From: Moritella marina ATCC 15381
Lineage (GTDB): Bacteria; Pseudomonadota; Gammaproteobacteria; Enterobacterales; Moritellaceae
Direction: 5' to 3'
Assembly: GCF_008931805.1 (NCBI RefSeq)
Contig: NZ_CP044399.1
Span: 2,542,001-2,606,000 of the forward strand
DNA: 64,000 nucleotides
Shown here: positions 8,508 through 17,214 of the stretch, one piece after another
How positions within the stretch are numbered: position 1 is the stretch's first letter
How the letters are laid out: each line of letters begins with the position of its first letter
The notes under the pieces: generated by a model
Databases searched by the model: none
The model's input: only the letters and a program-made list of their open reading frames with translations
Told to the model about the DNA's origin: nothing
Translations under genes and position numbers: made by a program

Positions 8508-9767
8508 TTGAGTAATACTGAATCATTAGATACCCCCACTTTAGGCCAGAAATTATGGTTTAACTTACCCCTTTGGCAAAAAATTGTTATTGGTATGATC
8601 CTCGGTATTACCGTCGGGGTTATCTTCGGTGAAGACGCCGTGATCTTAAAGCCAATTGGGTCGTTATTTGTAAACACCATTAAAATGTTGATTGTGCCTT
8701 TAGTGTTCTGTTCAATCATTGTCGGTATTACCTCAATGCAAGACACCAATAAAATGGGTCGCATTGGCTTTAAAGCAGTATTGTTTTATCTACTGTCAAC
8801 AGCAGTCGCAATCACGATAGGTCTGCTATTAGGCAATCTATTGCAACCTGGAGCAGGTTTAGAACTTGTCGCTCAGCAAGCTGAAGCAGCAAAAGCTACC
8901 CCATCATTGGCTGACACCTTAGTTGCGTTAGTGCCAACGAACCCTGTCGGTGCGTTAGCACAAGGTCACATACTACAAATCATCGTATTTGCAGTCGCGC
9001 TTGGTATCTCTTTAACGCTGATTGGTGAAAAAGGCAAACCTGCGGTTGCGGTATTCGAAAGCCTTGCTGAAGCAATGTACAAACTGACCGACCTGGTGAT
9101 GAAGCTAGCACCCTACGGTGTATTCGCATTAATGGCATGGGTTGCTGGTAAATACGGCTTAACCTTATTACTACCATTAATGAAAGTCATTGGTGCTGTT
9201 TACCTTGGTAGTATTTTACATGTGCTTGGTGTGTATAGCGCGTTAATTCTATTCATCGCTAAATTAAGCCCTGTACAGTATTTCCGCGGTATTGTTGATG
9301 CGCAAGTCGTCGCCTTCACCACGACATCAAGCGCGGGTACCTTACCTGTATCAATGAAATGTGCGCGTGAAAAACTCGGTGTATCAAAAGGCGTATCAAG
9401 CTTTGTACTGCCACTTGGTACAACGATCAACATGGATGGCACTGCACTTTACCAAGGTGTAACGACATTATTCGTTGCGCAAGCCTTTGGTATTGATTTA
9501 GGCATGCCTGAATACATCACCATCATCTTAACAGCGACATTAGCTTCAATTGGTACCGCAGGCGTCCCAGGCGCGGGTCTTATCATGCTAACGTTAGTGC
9601 TTACTACTGTAGGCTTACCTGTTGAAGGTGTTGCACTGATTGCTGGTATCGACCGTATTCTTGATATGGCACGTACCACGGTTAATATTTCCGGTGACAT
9701 CGCAGCATCAGTGATCATTGCGAAATCGGAAAAAGAATTAGATACCACAATTTATAACGCAAAGTAG
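8508..9767 (+). CDS. Dicarboxylate/amino acid:cation symporter (DAACS family)
   Basis: Inner-membrane Na+- or H+-coupled symporter of the GltP/DctA/SstT superfamily. About eight transmembrane segments with two re-entrant loops; diagnostic motifs are TTTSSAGTLPVSMKCA (hairpin 1) and NMDGTALYQGV (TM7), with GIDRILDMARTTVNISGD near the C terminus. I start at a TTG at 8508 because AGAGGA lies 9 bases upstream and the protein then begins SNTESLDTPTLGQKLWF; the frame stays open to an ATG at 8409, but that added N terminus is basic and Cys-rich, unlike the family. Substrate unresolved (C4-dicarboxylate, glutamate/aspartate or other). It ends at a bidirectional terminator. Confidence 0.9.
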   Translation: MSNTESLDTPTLGQKLWFNLPLWQKIVIGMILGITVGVIFGEDAVILKPIGSLFVNTIKMLIVPLVFCSIIVGITSMQDTNKMGRIGFKAVLFYLLSTAVAITIGLLLGNLLQPGAGLELVAQQAEAAKATPSLADTLVALVPTNPVGALAQGHILQIIVFAVALGISLTLIGEKGKPAVAVFESLAEAMYKLTDLVMKLAPYGVFALMAWVAGKYGLTLLLPLMKVIGAVYLGSILHVLGVYSALILFIAKLSPVQYFRGIVDAQVVAFTTTSSAGTLPVSMKCAREKLGVSKGVSSFVLPLGTTINMDGTALYQGVTTLFVAQAFGIDLGMPEYITIILTATLASIGTAGVPGAGLIMLTLVLTTVGLPVEGVALIAGIDRILDMARTTVNISGDIAASVIIAKSEKELDTTIYNAK

Positions 9768-9810
9768 CTGTAAATAGTTAGTTGTAAGAAATACAACAAC
9801 CATACAAACA

Positions 9811-9862
9811 AAAAAGCCACTGATGATAGCCAATAATAAGGGCATGACATCAGTGGCTTTTT
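9811..9862. terminator. Bidirectional rho-independent terminator
   Basis: AAAAAGCCACTGATG and CATCAGTGGCTTTTT are perfect reverse complements (15 bp) around a 22-base loop. It separates the convergent symporter and purine permease genes. Confidence 0.9.
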
Positions 9863-9888
9863 CATTTTAAAACAGCATTACGTAAAGT

Positions 9889-11256
9889 TTACATAAATGC
9901 TAGTTTAGCCACAAACACTGCTGTTAATACCCAGATACTGATTGAGACTTCACTCGCTTTACCTGAACCTACTTTTAAGAACGTATAAGCAATGAAACCC
10001 AATGCAATACCATTCGCAATCGAGAAGGTAAATGCCATCATAATTGCAGTAATACAAGCAGGTACATAATCGGTAAACTCATCCCAGTTCACTTTGCTCA
10101 GACCACTCATCATCAAGAATGACACAAAGATAAGCGCACCAGCCGTTGCATAGCTCGGAATAATTAACGCGATATCAGTAAAGAAGGTCGCCGCTAAAAA
10201 TAGCACACCAACCGTTACAGCTGTTAAACCTGTTCGACCACCTGCAGCGACACCTGACGCACTTTCAACATACGATGTTACTGGTGGGCACCCCACACAC
10301 GCACCTAATACGCTAGATACTGAATCAGCTTTTAATGATTTTTTAAGGTTTTGAATTTCTCCTTTTTCATTCACTAAGTTCGCTTTATCTGCAACACCCA
10401 TTAAAGTGCCTGCCGTATCAAACATATTCACAAATAAGAACGAGATAATGACACTAACCATACCGACGTTGAATAACCCTTCAGCACTGTAAAATAAGTG
10501 CTCGAAGTCCATTGCCATGAATAATGGAGCAATGCTTGGTGGCGTCGAAATGATAGATGCTGGTGCAGAAACAAGACCCAATGGAATACCAGCAAGTGTT
10601 GTCACTAACATACCGACTAATACCGCACCAAATAGGTTACGACGGAATAATGAACCAATGATTAAAAAAGTTAACGCGGCCAGTATGACTGTCGGCTCTT
10701 TAAAGTTACCCAATGTCGTCAAAGTCGGTTCAAAAGAAACCACGATACCGGCATTTTTAAAACCAATAATACCCAAGAATAGACCGACACCCGCCGTCAT
10801 CGCATAACGTAAGCTCTGCGGAATACTGTCGAGTATCCATTCACGGATCTTATAAAAACTCATTAAGGCAAAAAGAACACCTGATACAAATACCGCCGCC
10901 ATCGCTACTTGCCACGTATAACCCATGTCAAAGACAACCGTGTAAGTAAAGAAAGCGTTAAGCCCCATCCCCGGTGCAAGACCTACAGGCCAGTTCGCGT
11001 ATAAACCCATTAACATACAACCAATTGCAGCACCAATACAGGTAGCAACAACTAGCGCATCTTTATCCATACCTGTCTTAGACATAATATCGGGGTTTAC
11101 AAAAATAATGTAAGCCATAGTAACGAAAGTAGTTAAACCAGCCATAAGCTCAGTTTTAACCGTTGTGCCGTGTTCAGAGAGTTTAAATAATCGCTCTAAA
11201 AGACCGCCCTTAGGCGCTCCCTGTAACTCAGATCCTTGTTGTACCTTATCCATCAT
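9889..11256 (-). CDS. AzgA-type purine permease (hypoxanthine/guanine/xanthine uptake)
   Basis: 455 residues of the nucleobase-cation symporter-2, AzgA-like branch (E. coli AdeP/AdeQ/GhxP/GhxQ). The N terminus ERLFKLSEHGTTVKTELMAGLTTFVTMAYIIFVNP is the family signature; GLAPGMGLNAFF and FVNMFDTAGTLMGVADKA carry substrate- and Na+/H+-site residues; CVGCPPVTSYVESASGVAAGGRTGLTA corresponds to TM10. Predicted to bring guanine, hypoxanthine or related purines into the cell for the catabolic genes on both sides. It follows hiuH on the same strand with a 9-bp repeat array between. Confidence 0.92.
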   Translation of the reverse strand: MMDKVQQGSELQGAPKGGLLERLFKLSEHGTTVKTELMAGLTTFVTMAYIIFVNPDIMSKTGMDKDALVVATCIGAAIGCMLMGLYANWPVGLAPGMGLNAFFTYTVVFDMGYTWQVAMAAVFVSGVLFALMSFYKIREWILDSIPQSLRYAMTAGVGLFLGIIGFKNAGIVVSFEPTLTTLGNFKEPTVILAALTFLIIGSLFRRNLFGAVLVGMLVTTLAGIPLGLVSAPASIISTPPSIAPLFMAMDFEHLFYSAEGLFNVGMVSVIISFLFVNMFDTAGTLMGVADKANLVNEKGEIQNLKKSLKADSVSSVLGACVGCPPVTSYVESASGVAAGGRTGLTAVTVGVLFLAATFFTDIALIIPSYATAGALIFVSFLMMSGLSKVNWDEFTDYVPACITAIMMAFTFSIANGIALGFIAYTFLKVGSGKASEVSISIWVLTAVFVAKLAFM

Positions 11257-11290
11257 ACTTTCCTTGTGAGTTTCGGTTGTACCGATTTCA

Positions 11291-11344
11291 TTTTTATACT
11301 TTTTATTGTTTTTATTGTTTTTATTGTTTTTATTGTTTTTATTG
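11291..11344. repeat. Nine-bp tandem repeat (TTTTTATTG, five perfect copies plus one degenerate)
   Basis: The ATTG phase recurs at 11305, 11314, 11323, 11332 and 11341, so the period is exactly 9. It is followed by a direct repeat ATTGTTAAAGACT at 11341 and 11358 that runs into the hiuH stop codon. It lies in the hiuH-permease spacer, 34 bases before the permease start codon. Confidence 0.85.
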
Positions 11345-11368
11345 TTAAAGACTCGTGATTGTTAAAGA

Positions 11369-11722
11369 CTAACTCCCACGATAAGTAGAATAACTAAACG
11401 GTGATACCAGTAATGGCACGTGATAATGCGCCTGTGTATCGCTAATACCAAAACGGATAACGATGTCATCTAAAAAAGCGGTTTCAGGCACTTCAGTGCC
11501 ACGTGCACGGAAATAATCAGCGGTATCAAATTGCAGTTGATACTTACCAACACGCAGTTCATCACTGGTCAATAATAGCGTATCCGTACGTCCATCACTG
11601 TTAGTGACTGTCGATACTATCAACTCGAATTGATCTGCCTCTACCTTATATAATTTAATATTGATGCCAGCACCTGGTACGCCATTGGCTGTATCAAGTA
11701 CATGTGTACTGAGTCCACTCAT
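11369..11722 (-). CDS. hiuH: 5-hydroxyisourate hydrolase (transthyretin-related protein)
   Basis: Hydrolyses 5-hydroxyisourate to OHCU, the step after urate oxidation. The start MSGLSTHVLDTANG holds the conserved His; the C terminus VPLLVSPFSYSTYRGS ends in the family tetrapeptide YRGS. 117 residues, the normal size, without a signal peptide. I chose the ATG at 11722 (AAGG 12 bases upstream); the frame remains open to a GTG at 11758 but that adds 12 non-conserved residues. Divergent from puuE and upstream of the purine permease gene. Confidence 0.93.
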   Translation of the reverse strand: MSGLSTHVLDTANGVPGAGINIKLYKVEADQFELIVSTVTNSDGRTDTLLLTSDELRVGKYQLQFDTADYFRARGTEVPETAFLDDIVIRFGISDTQAHYHVPLLVSPFSYSTYRGS

Positions 11723-12034
11723 AATCAAAAATACCTTACTGTCGCTATTGAATATCACGATTTAAATATCGTCAAAATAAAAATGCATACATAATATGAT
11801 ACAAAATGTTAACATTATGTTTAATATGATTACAGAAAAACAGCTAAAAGTTAAATCATTAATTTAATAAAACCTTAAAAAACACAAATAAATTGTCTAA
11901 ATACCTCATAATTATCACTAATGGATAACATAAATCGAATATCCCTCAACAAATCATCCACGACACGTCAATTGAAACTCCCTAATGAGGTACAAAAGCA
12001 GTCATTACAAGTTTGTTACAAAAACATATGGATT

Positions 12035-12044
12035 TTGTATACAA
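12035..12044. promoter_or_regulatory. Candidate GntR operator TTGTATACAA in the hiuH-puuE spacer
   Basis: A perfect 10-bp palindrome, 84 bases before the puuE start, in a 405-base gene-free region (11723-12127) that must hold the divergent hiuH and puuE promoters. The same palindrome occurs at 31235 before xdhA and with one mismatch at 32110 before the GntR gene. FadR-type GntR regulators bind palindromes with a GTnnAC-like core, so a shared site is a reasonable inference. Apart from AT-rich promoter-like sequence I see nothing else in the spacer. Confidence 0.6.
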
Positions 12045-12127
12045 TAATTGCAATAATTGTTTAACAGCATAATTACTTACCTATAACATAAAGAGTGGTT
12101 ATCAAAATATACTAATGACAAGGAGTC

Positions 12128-13045
12128 ATGATGACTGTTGCCTACCCTAGAGACCTTATTGGTTATGGCCAAGATGTCCCAAATGCTAACTGGCCAAACA
12201 AAGCACGCTTGGCAATCTCATTTGTGCTTAATTACGAAGAAGGTGGTGAACGCTGTGTACTACATGGTGATAATGAATCAGAAGCCTTTTTATCGGAAAT
12301 GCCAGGCGCAGTGCCACTACAAGGTGTACGTAACCTCAGTATGGAATCTTGTTATGAGTATGGCAGCCGCGCAGGTGTATGGCGTTTACTCACCTTGTTC
12401 GCAGACTATCAAATACCATTAACCATTTTCGCGGTTGCGATGGCGCTAGAAAGACACCCCGATGTTGCAAAAGCTTTTGTTGATGCCAATCACGAGATCT
12501 GCAGCCATGGTTATCGTTGGATCGATTATCAATACACAGATGAAGCCGAAGAGCGTGAGCATTTATATAAAGCTATCAATATCATTAAGGAACTCACAGG
12601 TAAAAGACCTACAGGTTGGTACACCGGCCGCTTGGGCCCGAATACCCGTCGCTTAGTCGCGGAAGAAGGTGGCTTTTTATATGACTCAGATGCTTATGAC
12701 GATGACCTGCCTTATTGGGTTAAAGCCAACAGCCAACCCCACTTGGTTATTCCCTATACCTTAGACGTTAACGATATGCGCTTTGCGACCCCACAAGGTT
12801 TTAATAGCGGCGAGCAGTTCTTTCAATACTTGAAAGACAGCTTCGATACGCTCTATGCCGAAGGTGCTGAGTCACCTAAAATGATGTCAGTGGGGTTACA
12901 TTGTCGCTTAGTTGGCCGTCCAGGCCGTATTGCGTCACTCAAACGCTTTTTAGACTACGTAAAACAACATGATGATGTGTGGTTATGCACACGTGAGCAA
13001 ATCGCCAACCACTGGATTGAAAACCATCCATATCAGGGATCTTAA
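12128..13045 (+). CDS. puuE: Allantoinase PuuE (polysaccharide-deacetylase fold)
   Basis: Opens allantoin to allantoate. This is the metal-independent PuuE type, not the AllB amidohydrolase type: YPRDLIGYGQDVPNANWPN at the N terminus, NYEEGGERCVLHGD, SHGYRWIDYQ and RPTGWYTGRLGPNTRRL are family hallmarks. 305 residues, normal length. AAGGAG precedes the paired ATGATG start. First gene of a tight operon puuE-uraD-alc-allA-puuD; the next start is one base after its stop codon. Confidence 0.95.
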   Translation: MMTVAYPRDLIGYGQDVPNANWPNKARLAISFVLNYEEGGERCVLHGDNESEAFLSEMPGAVPLQGVRNLSMESCYEYGSRAGVWRLLTLFADYQIPLTIFAVAMALERHPDVAKAFVDANHEICSHGYRWIDYQYTDEAEEREHLYKAINIIKELTGKRPTGWYTGRLGPNTRRLVAEEGGFLYDSDAYDDDLPYWVKANSQPHLVIPYTLDVNDMRFATPQGFNSGEQFFQYLKDSFDTLYAEGAESPKMMSVGLHCRLVGRPGRIASLKRFLDYVKQHDDVWLCTREQIANHWIENHPYQGS

Positions 13046-13046
13046 C

Positions 13047-13574
13047 ATGACACACTTTAGTTCTTGCACCCCAAGTCAGCTAACGCAATCCGATTTTGTC
13101 GCCATTTTTGCTGATATTTATGAGCACAGCCCTTGGGTGGCAGAGCAGGCTTATCAACAGTATCAGGCACAAAAAGTGGATAGTAGTATTGATGAAATTG
13201 CCTCACTACAAAAATGTATGGCTGATATTTTACTCGCTGCTAGTCATGAGCAACAACTCGCATTAATCAATGCTCACCCCGATTTAGCTGGCCGAGCCGC
13301 TGTGAATGGTGAGCTAACGGCGGCATCAACATCCGAGCAAGCAGGCGCAGGTATCGATCAATGTACAACCGAAGAATTTAACAGCTTCACACAGCTCAAC
13401 GATGCTTATAAAGCGAAATTTAATTTTCCGTTCATTAAAGCCGTGCGTGGAGCCAACCGCTTTTTAATCTTAGCTGACTTTAAACGTCGTATCCAAAATG
13501 ATGCCAACACCGAGTTCAAGCAAGCATTATTAGAAATAAATAAAATAGCAGCATTTCGCTTAAACGACTTATAA
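13047..13574 (+). CDS. uraD: OHCU decarboxylase UraD
   Basis: Converts 2-oxo-4-hydroxy-4-carboxy-5-ureidoimidazoline stereospecifically to S-allantoin. The motif INAHPDLAGRAA contains the catalytic His-Pro, and STSEQAGAGIDQCT and YKAKFNFPFIKAVRG are conserved in the family. 175 residues. The ATG at 13047 directly follows the puuE stop; upstream in-frame extension lies inside puuE and is not used. Confidence 0.95.
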   Translation: MTHFSSCTPSQLTQSDFVAIFADIYEHSPWVAEQAYQQYQAQKVDSSIDEIASLQKCMADILLAASHEQQLALINAHPDLAGRAAVNGELTAASTSEQAGAGIDQCTTEEFNSFTQLNDAYKAKFNFPFIKAVRGANRFLILADFKRRIQNDANTEFKQALLEINKIAAFRLNDL

Positions 13575-13588
13575 CAAGGACGATACCC

Positions 13589-14584
13589 ATGACTACTGAA
13601 TTAAACTTTGACCGGCATATTAACCTTGCAGATGAAAAGCTCGGTGCTGAAGCTATTTTTGCTACCGATGATTTCTTTGCTGATAAGCAGCGTATGTTAA
13701 AAACGGAAGCTGCTGTATTTGTTCCTGATTTATACGATGACAACGGGAAATGGATGGACGGTTGGGAATCTCGTCGTAAACGTCATGAAGGTTATGATTA
13801 CTGCATCGTTCGCCTTGGTTTACCGGGTTCGATTGAAGGTTTAAACATTGATACTGCGAACTTCACTGGTAACTATGCACCTTCAGCTTCTGTTGATGCT
13901 TGCTTTGTTGCTGATGGCCAAGATCCACAAGCAGAAACACAATGGACAGAGATCCTGGGGTCAGAATCATTACAAGGTGATAGCGAGCATTTATTTAGCT
14001 TAACAGACAACACTGTTTATACTCACGTGCGCCTTAACATCTATCCAGACGGTGGTGTCGCACGTCTACGTGTCTACGGTAAGCCAAGTATCAACTGGGA
14101 AAGTATCAGCGCCGAGCAAGAAATTGATCTTGCAGCAACTATTAATGGTGGCCGTGCAATTGCGTGTAACGATGAACACTTTGGCGTCATGGGCAATTTA
14201 TTAAACCCAGGTCGTGGTATCAACATGGGTGATGGCTGGGAAACGGCACGTCGTCGTACACCAGGCAATGATTGGGTCATTATCGCCTTAGGTAATAAAG
14301 GCTGTGTTAATCGCATCGAAATCGATACTGCGCACTTTAAAGGTAACTACCCTGATTCAGTCAACATCCAAGCAGCTTGTGTCACTGGTGGCACCGAAGA
14401 ACAAATCCAAGCACAGAGTCTATTCTGGCGCGAACTGTTACCAGCACAAAAATTATCTGCAGATAATATCCATAACTATCAAGAGCAAGTGAATACGCTA
14501 GGTGATATTACTCATATCCGCGTCAACATTTATCCAGATGGTGGCATTAGCCGTGTGCGTATGTTTGGTTCTGTATCTAAATAA
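13589..14584 (+). CDS. alc: Allantoicase
   Basis: Hydrolyses allantoate to ureidoglycolate and urea. 331 residues made of two homologous jelly-roll halves: the first has RRKRHEGYDYCIVRLG ... IDTANFTGNYAPSASVDAC, the second RRRTPGNDWVIIALG ... IDTAHFKGNYPDSVNIQAA, and each ends with HVRLNIYPDGGVARLRVYG or HIRVNIYPDGGISRVRMFG. AAGGACG precedes the start. Its presence means allantoate is degraded by the urea-releasing route, not by the ammonia-releasing AllC route. Confidence 0.96.
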   Translation: MTTELNFDRHINLADEKLGAEAIFATDDFFADKQRMLKTEAAVFVPDLYDDNGKWMDGWESRRKRHEGYDYCIVRLGLPGSIEGLNIDTANFTGNYAPSASVDACFVADGQDPQAETQWTEILGSESLQGDSEHLFSLTDNTVYTHVRLNIYPDGGVARLRVYGKPSINWESISAEQEIDLAATINGGRAIACNDEHFGVMGNLLNPGRGINMGDGWETARRRTPGNDWVIIALGNKGCVNRIEIDTAHFKGNYPDSVNIQAACVTGGTEEQIQAQSLFWRELLPAQKLSADNIHNYQEQVNTLGDITHIRVNIYPDGGISRVRMFGSVSK

Positions 14585-14626
14585 CGGTACATAAATAACA
14601 ACAATATTGTCTATCTAGAGGACTTA

Positions 14627-15160
14627 ATGATGACTAACACAATAACACTTGAGCCATTAACTGCTGCAGCATTTAAACCTTATGGCGATGTGATCGCAAC
14701 GGCTGACCGTGATTATTTCATGATCAATAATGGTTCAACCCGTCGTTATCATCAACTTGCGAATGTCGATACTGAAACAGAAGGTGGTAGCACTATTATC
14801 AGTATTTTCCAAGCAACCCCATTAGCTTACCCACTATCGGTAAGTATGATGGAACGCCACCCGCTCGGTTCGCAAGCCTTCATTCCTTTACTTGGCAATG
14901 CTTATTTAATTTTAGTCGCCGCGCCAACCGGTGATCTAGAACAAGATAGATTAGATAGCCAAACCATTCGTGGTTTTATTAGCGATGGTTCACAAGGTGT
15001 CAATTACCATAAAGGAGTTTGGCACCACCCAATCCTCGCACTAAGCGACCAAGATCAATTCTTGATCGTCGATCGTGCAGGGCCAGGAAATAACTGTGAA
15101 GAAGTTCATTTCACTGATGCTGAAAAACGCATATTTGCAAAACCAGCGTGTTCAGTTTAA
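14627..15160 (+). CDS. allA: Ureidoglycolate lyase
   Basis: Splits ureidoglycolate to glyoxylate and urea. 177 residues of the cupin-like AllA family: LEPLTAAAFKPYGDVI at the N terminus, MERHPLGSQAFIPL, GVNYHKGVWHHPILAL with metal- or substrate-contacting His residues, and DRAGPGNNCEEVHF near the end. GAGG precedes paired ATGs. It is the last soluble step; no urease or glyoxylate-using gene lies in the window. Confidence 0.95.
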   Translation: MMTNTITLEPLTAAAFKPYGDVIATADRDYFMINNGSTRRYHQLANVDTETEGGSTIISIFQATPLAYPLSVSMMERHPLGSQAFIPLLGNAYLILVAAPTGDLEQDRLDSQTIRGFISDGSQGVNYHKGVWHHPILALSDQDQFLIVDRAGPGNNCEEVHFTDAEKRIFAKPACSV

Positions 15161-15235
15161 GAATAAATCGCATTGTAATTCACATTATCACATTAAATTA
15201 AGCGTACTCAGTACGTGAATATACAGGGAGTATTT

Positions 15236-16390
15236 ATGGATCCGCATATTACGGAATGGCTGAATCTTGCGATTCGATGGATGCATATGATTTTTGGTAT
15301 CGCTTGGATCGGTGCCTCATTCTATTTTGTATGGCTAGAAAATCACCTTAATCGGGTTAACCCAAAAACGGGGCTAGCAGGCGACCTTTGGGCTATTCAT
15401 GGTGGTGGTATTTATCACTTAGAAAAATACAAACTAGCGCCAAGCAAAATGCCAGAAACATTACATTGGTTTAAATGGGAAGCGTACACCACTTTCCTAA
15501 GTGGTATCTCACTATTAACTGTGGTTTATTACTTTAACGCTCAGTCGATGTTAATCGCACCAGAATCTGGCTTAGTCGAATGGCAAGGTATTGCCATTGG
15601 TATCGCGACAATTGTTGTCGGTTGGATTGTTTACCATCTGTTATGTGAATCACCACTGGCTCAGAAACCAGCCTTGATGGGTGTGGTATTAATGCTGATG
15701 ATCATTGCTGTCGCATATGGTCTATCACTGGTATTCACAGGACGAGCTGCTTATATCCATGTCGGTGCCATGATCGGCTCTATCATGGTAGGTAATGTAT
15801 TCTTCGTGATCATGCCTGGTCAGCGTAAAATGGTTGCAGCTGTATCAAAAGGTAACGCGCCGGATCCAAAAGATCCAGCCAAAGCATTGTTACGCTCACG
15901 CCATAATAACTACCTAACATTACCCGTGCTGTTTATTATGATCAGTAATCACTTCCCAAGTACTTATGGTAGTGAATACAACTGGCTGATATTAGCTGCT
16001 GTATCCATTATCAGTGTGCTAGTGCGTCATTACTTTAATACACGCCACCAGCATCAGAAATACGCCTGGACATTACCGTTTGCCGCCTTTGCAATGATCA
16101 CGCTAGCTTATGTGACAAAACCAACGGTAGATAATAGCGCACCACAAGTTGCTTTTAGTGACGTACAAACAATTGTCGCTGAACGCTGTGCCGTGTGTCA
16201 TGCCACAACAGGCGTTGCACCAATGGCAGGCGTCCATCTTGATTCTCCTGAGAACATTAAACTGAATTCAGACAGGGTATTGTCGGCAGTGCGTAACCGC
16301 GTCATGCCACAAGGTAACATCACTAAAATGACGGATGATGAGCGTACAGTCGTCGTAAACTGGATCAATCAAGGCGCAATAATAGAGTGA
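15236..16390 (+). CDS. puuD: Membrane-bound urate hydroxylase PuuD with C-terminal cytochrome c domain
   Basis: Oxidises urate to 5-hydroxyisourate, passing electrons to its own cytochrome c and then to the respiratory chain, not to O2. Eight to nine transmembrane segments (IRWMHMIFGIAWIGASFYFVWLENHL at the start) are followed at about residues 315-380 by a class I c-type heme site CAVCHA, with a candidate Met ligand in RVMPQGNIT. I use the ATG at 15236, preceded by GGGAG, giving 384 residues; a start seven codons earlier is possible. Last gene of the puuE operon, and it ends at a terminator. Confidence 0.94.
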   Translation: MDPHITEWLNLAIRWMHMIFGIAWIGASFYFVWLENHLNRVNPKTGLAGDLWAIHGGGIYHLEKYKLAPSKMPETLHWFKWEAYTTFLSGISLLTVVYYFNAQSMLIAPESGLVEWQGIAIGIATIVVGWIVYHLLCESPLAQKPALMGVVLMLMIIAVAYGLSLVFTGRAAYIHVGAMIGSIMVGNVFFVIMPGQRKMVAAVSKGNAPDPKDPAKALLRSRHNNYLTLPVLFIMISNHFPSTYGSEYNWLILAAVSIISVLVRHYFNTRHQHQKYAWTLPFAAFAMITLAYVTKPTVDNSAPQVAFSDVQTIVAERCAVCHATTGVAPMAGVHLDSPENIKLNSDRVLSAVRNRVMPQGNITKMTDDERTVVVNWINQGAIIE

Positions 16391-16460
16391 CATAAAATGT
16401 AGCAATATAAGAGCGACTAATAATAACAAGTCACTGACTCGCTTGTAATAACAATAAAAA

Positions 16461-16504
16461 TCCCGATTTACAGCACGCTAACTGCAGTATAAGTCGGGGT
16501 TTTC
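16461..16504 (+). terminator. Terminator of the puuE-puuD operon
   Basis: CCCGATTTA pairs with TAAGTCGGG around a 20-base loop, followed by GTTTTC. It lies 70 bases after the puuD stop. Confidence 0.7.
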
Positions 16505-16572
16505 ATTTTTAATGGAACAAAAATCCAATAAAAATGTCATAGCGCTATATAAAATAATTATAAGTGGGCGTA

Positions 16573-17145
16573 ATGGAACAGTTAAACAAGCAACTCTTTT
16601 TAAGTATTAATCAATTCGCAGGGCAAAACCAACTCATTGATTACATCTTCATGTTCTTTGCCGAAGCCATGCCCTACCTGTTTATCATCTTGGTCATCAC
16701 CCTCTGGTTTCGTTGTGACGAAAAAACGAAACGTTACCTTATTGGCGCCACACTGACATCTGTCGTTGGGATCGTGATCAATGCACTTATTGCACAAATT
16801 TATTTTCACCCACGGCCTTTTATGAATGATTTGGGCACGACGCTTGTTGCCCATACACCAAATTCATCATTCCCTTCAGATCACACAACATTTATGTTTT
16901 GTATCGCCTTTAGCTTATTACTGCATAAAGCAACAAAAAAATTAGCATTAGGCTTAGCGGTATTCGCTATTATCGGAGGGTTATCTCGAGTATATATCGG
17001 CGTACATTATCCTTTCGATATTGCAGCTGCATCCGCCATGGGGATGATGTCAGCACTGCTTGTACACACAGTGCGGTATAAACTGGCTGGTATTTACAAT
17101 CTGATGATTACGATTAGCACACGCCTAACGGATAAGCTGGGATAG
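16573..17145 (+). CDS. PAP2-family phosphatase, BcrC-like undecaprenyl-diphosphatase
   Basis: 190-residue membrane protein with five to six hydrophobic segments. The lipid phosphatase signature is present: HPRPFMND (motif 1), SFPSDHTTF (motif 2) and SRVYIGVHYPFDI (motif 3 with nucleophile-activating His). The opening NQFAGQNQLIDYIFMFFAEAMPY resembles BcrC enzymes that recycle undecaprenyl diphosphate at the periplasmic face. ATG at 16573 is more likely than the GTG three codons upstream. Confidence 0.85.
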   Translation: MEQLNKQLFLSINQFAGQNQLIDYIFMFFAEAMPYLFIILVITLWFRCDEKTKRYLIGATLTSVVGIVINALIAQIYFHPRPFMNDLGTTLVAHTPNSSFPSDHTTFMFCIAFSLLLHKATKKLALGLAVFAIIGGLSRVYIGVHYPFDIAAASAMGMMSALLVHTVRYKLAGIYNLMITISTRLTDKLG

Positions 17146-17171
17146 CAGTATATCGCGTATTGATGAACGTA

Positions 17172-17208
17172 AACCAGCGACACATCCGGTGTTGCTGGTA
17201 TTATTTTG
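17172..17208. terminator. Stem-loop between convergent PAP2 and HD-GYP genes
   Basis: ACCAGCGACA and TGTTGCTGGT pair with one mismatch; ATTATTTTG follows on the plus strand. Probably terminates the plus-strand gene. Confidence 0.5.
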
Positions 17209-17214
17209 CAGGTA

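Noticed and set aside
11291-11344. CRISPR-like array
   Set aside because: Units are 9 bp and directly adjacent without spacers.
15236-16390. Novel fusion of a membrane protein with cytochrome c
   Set aside because: The cytochrome domain is a normal part of PuuD-type urate hydroxylases.
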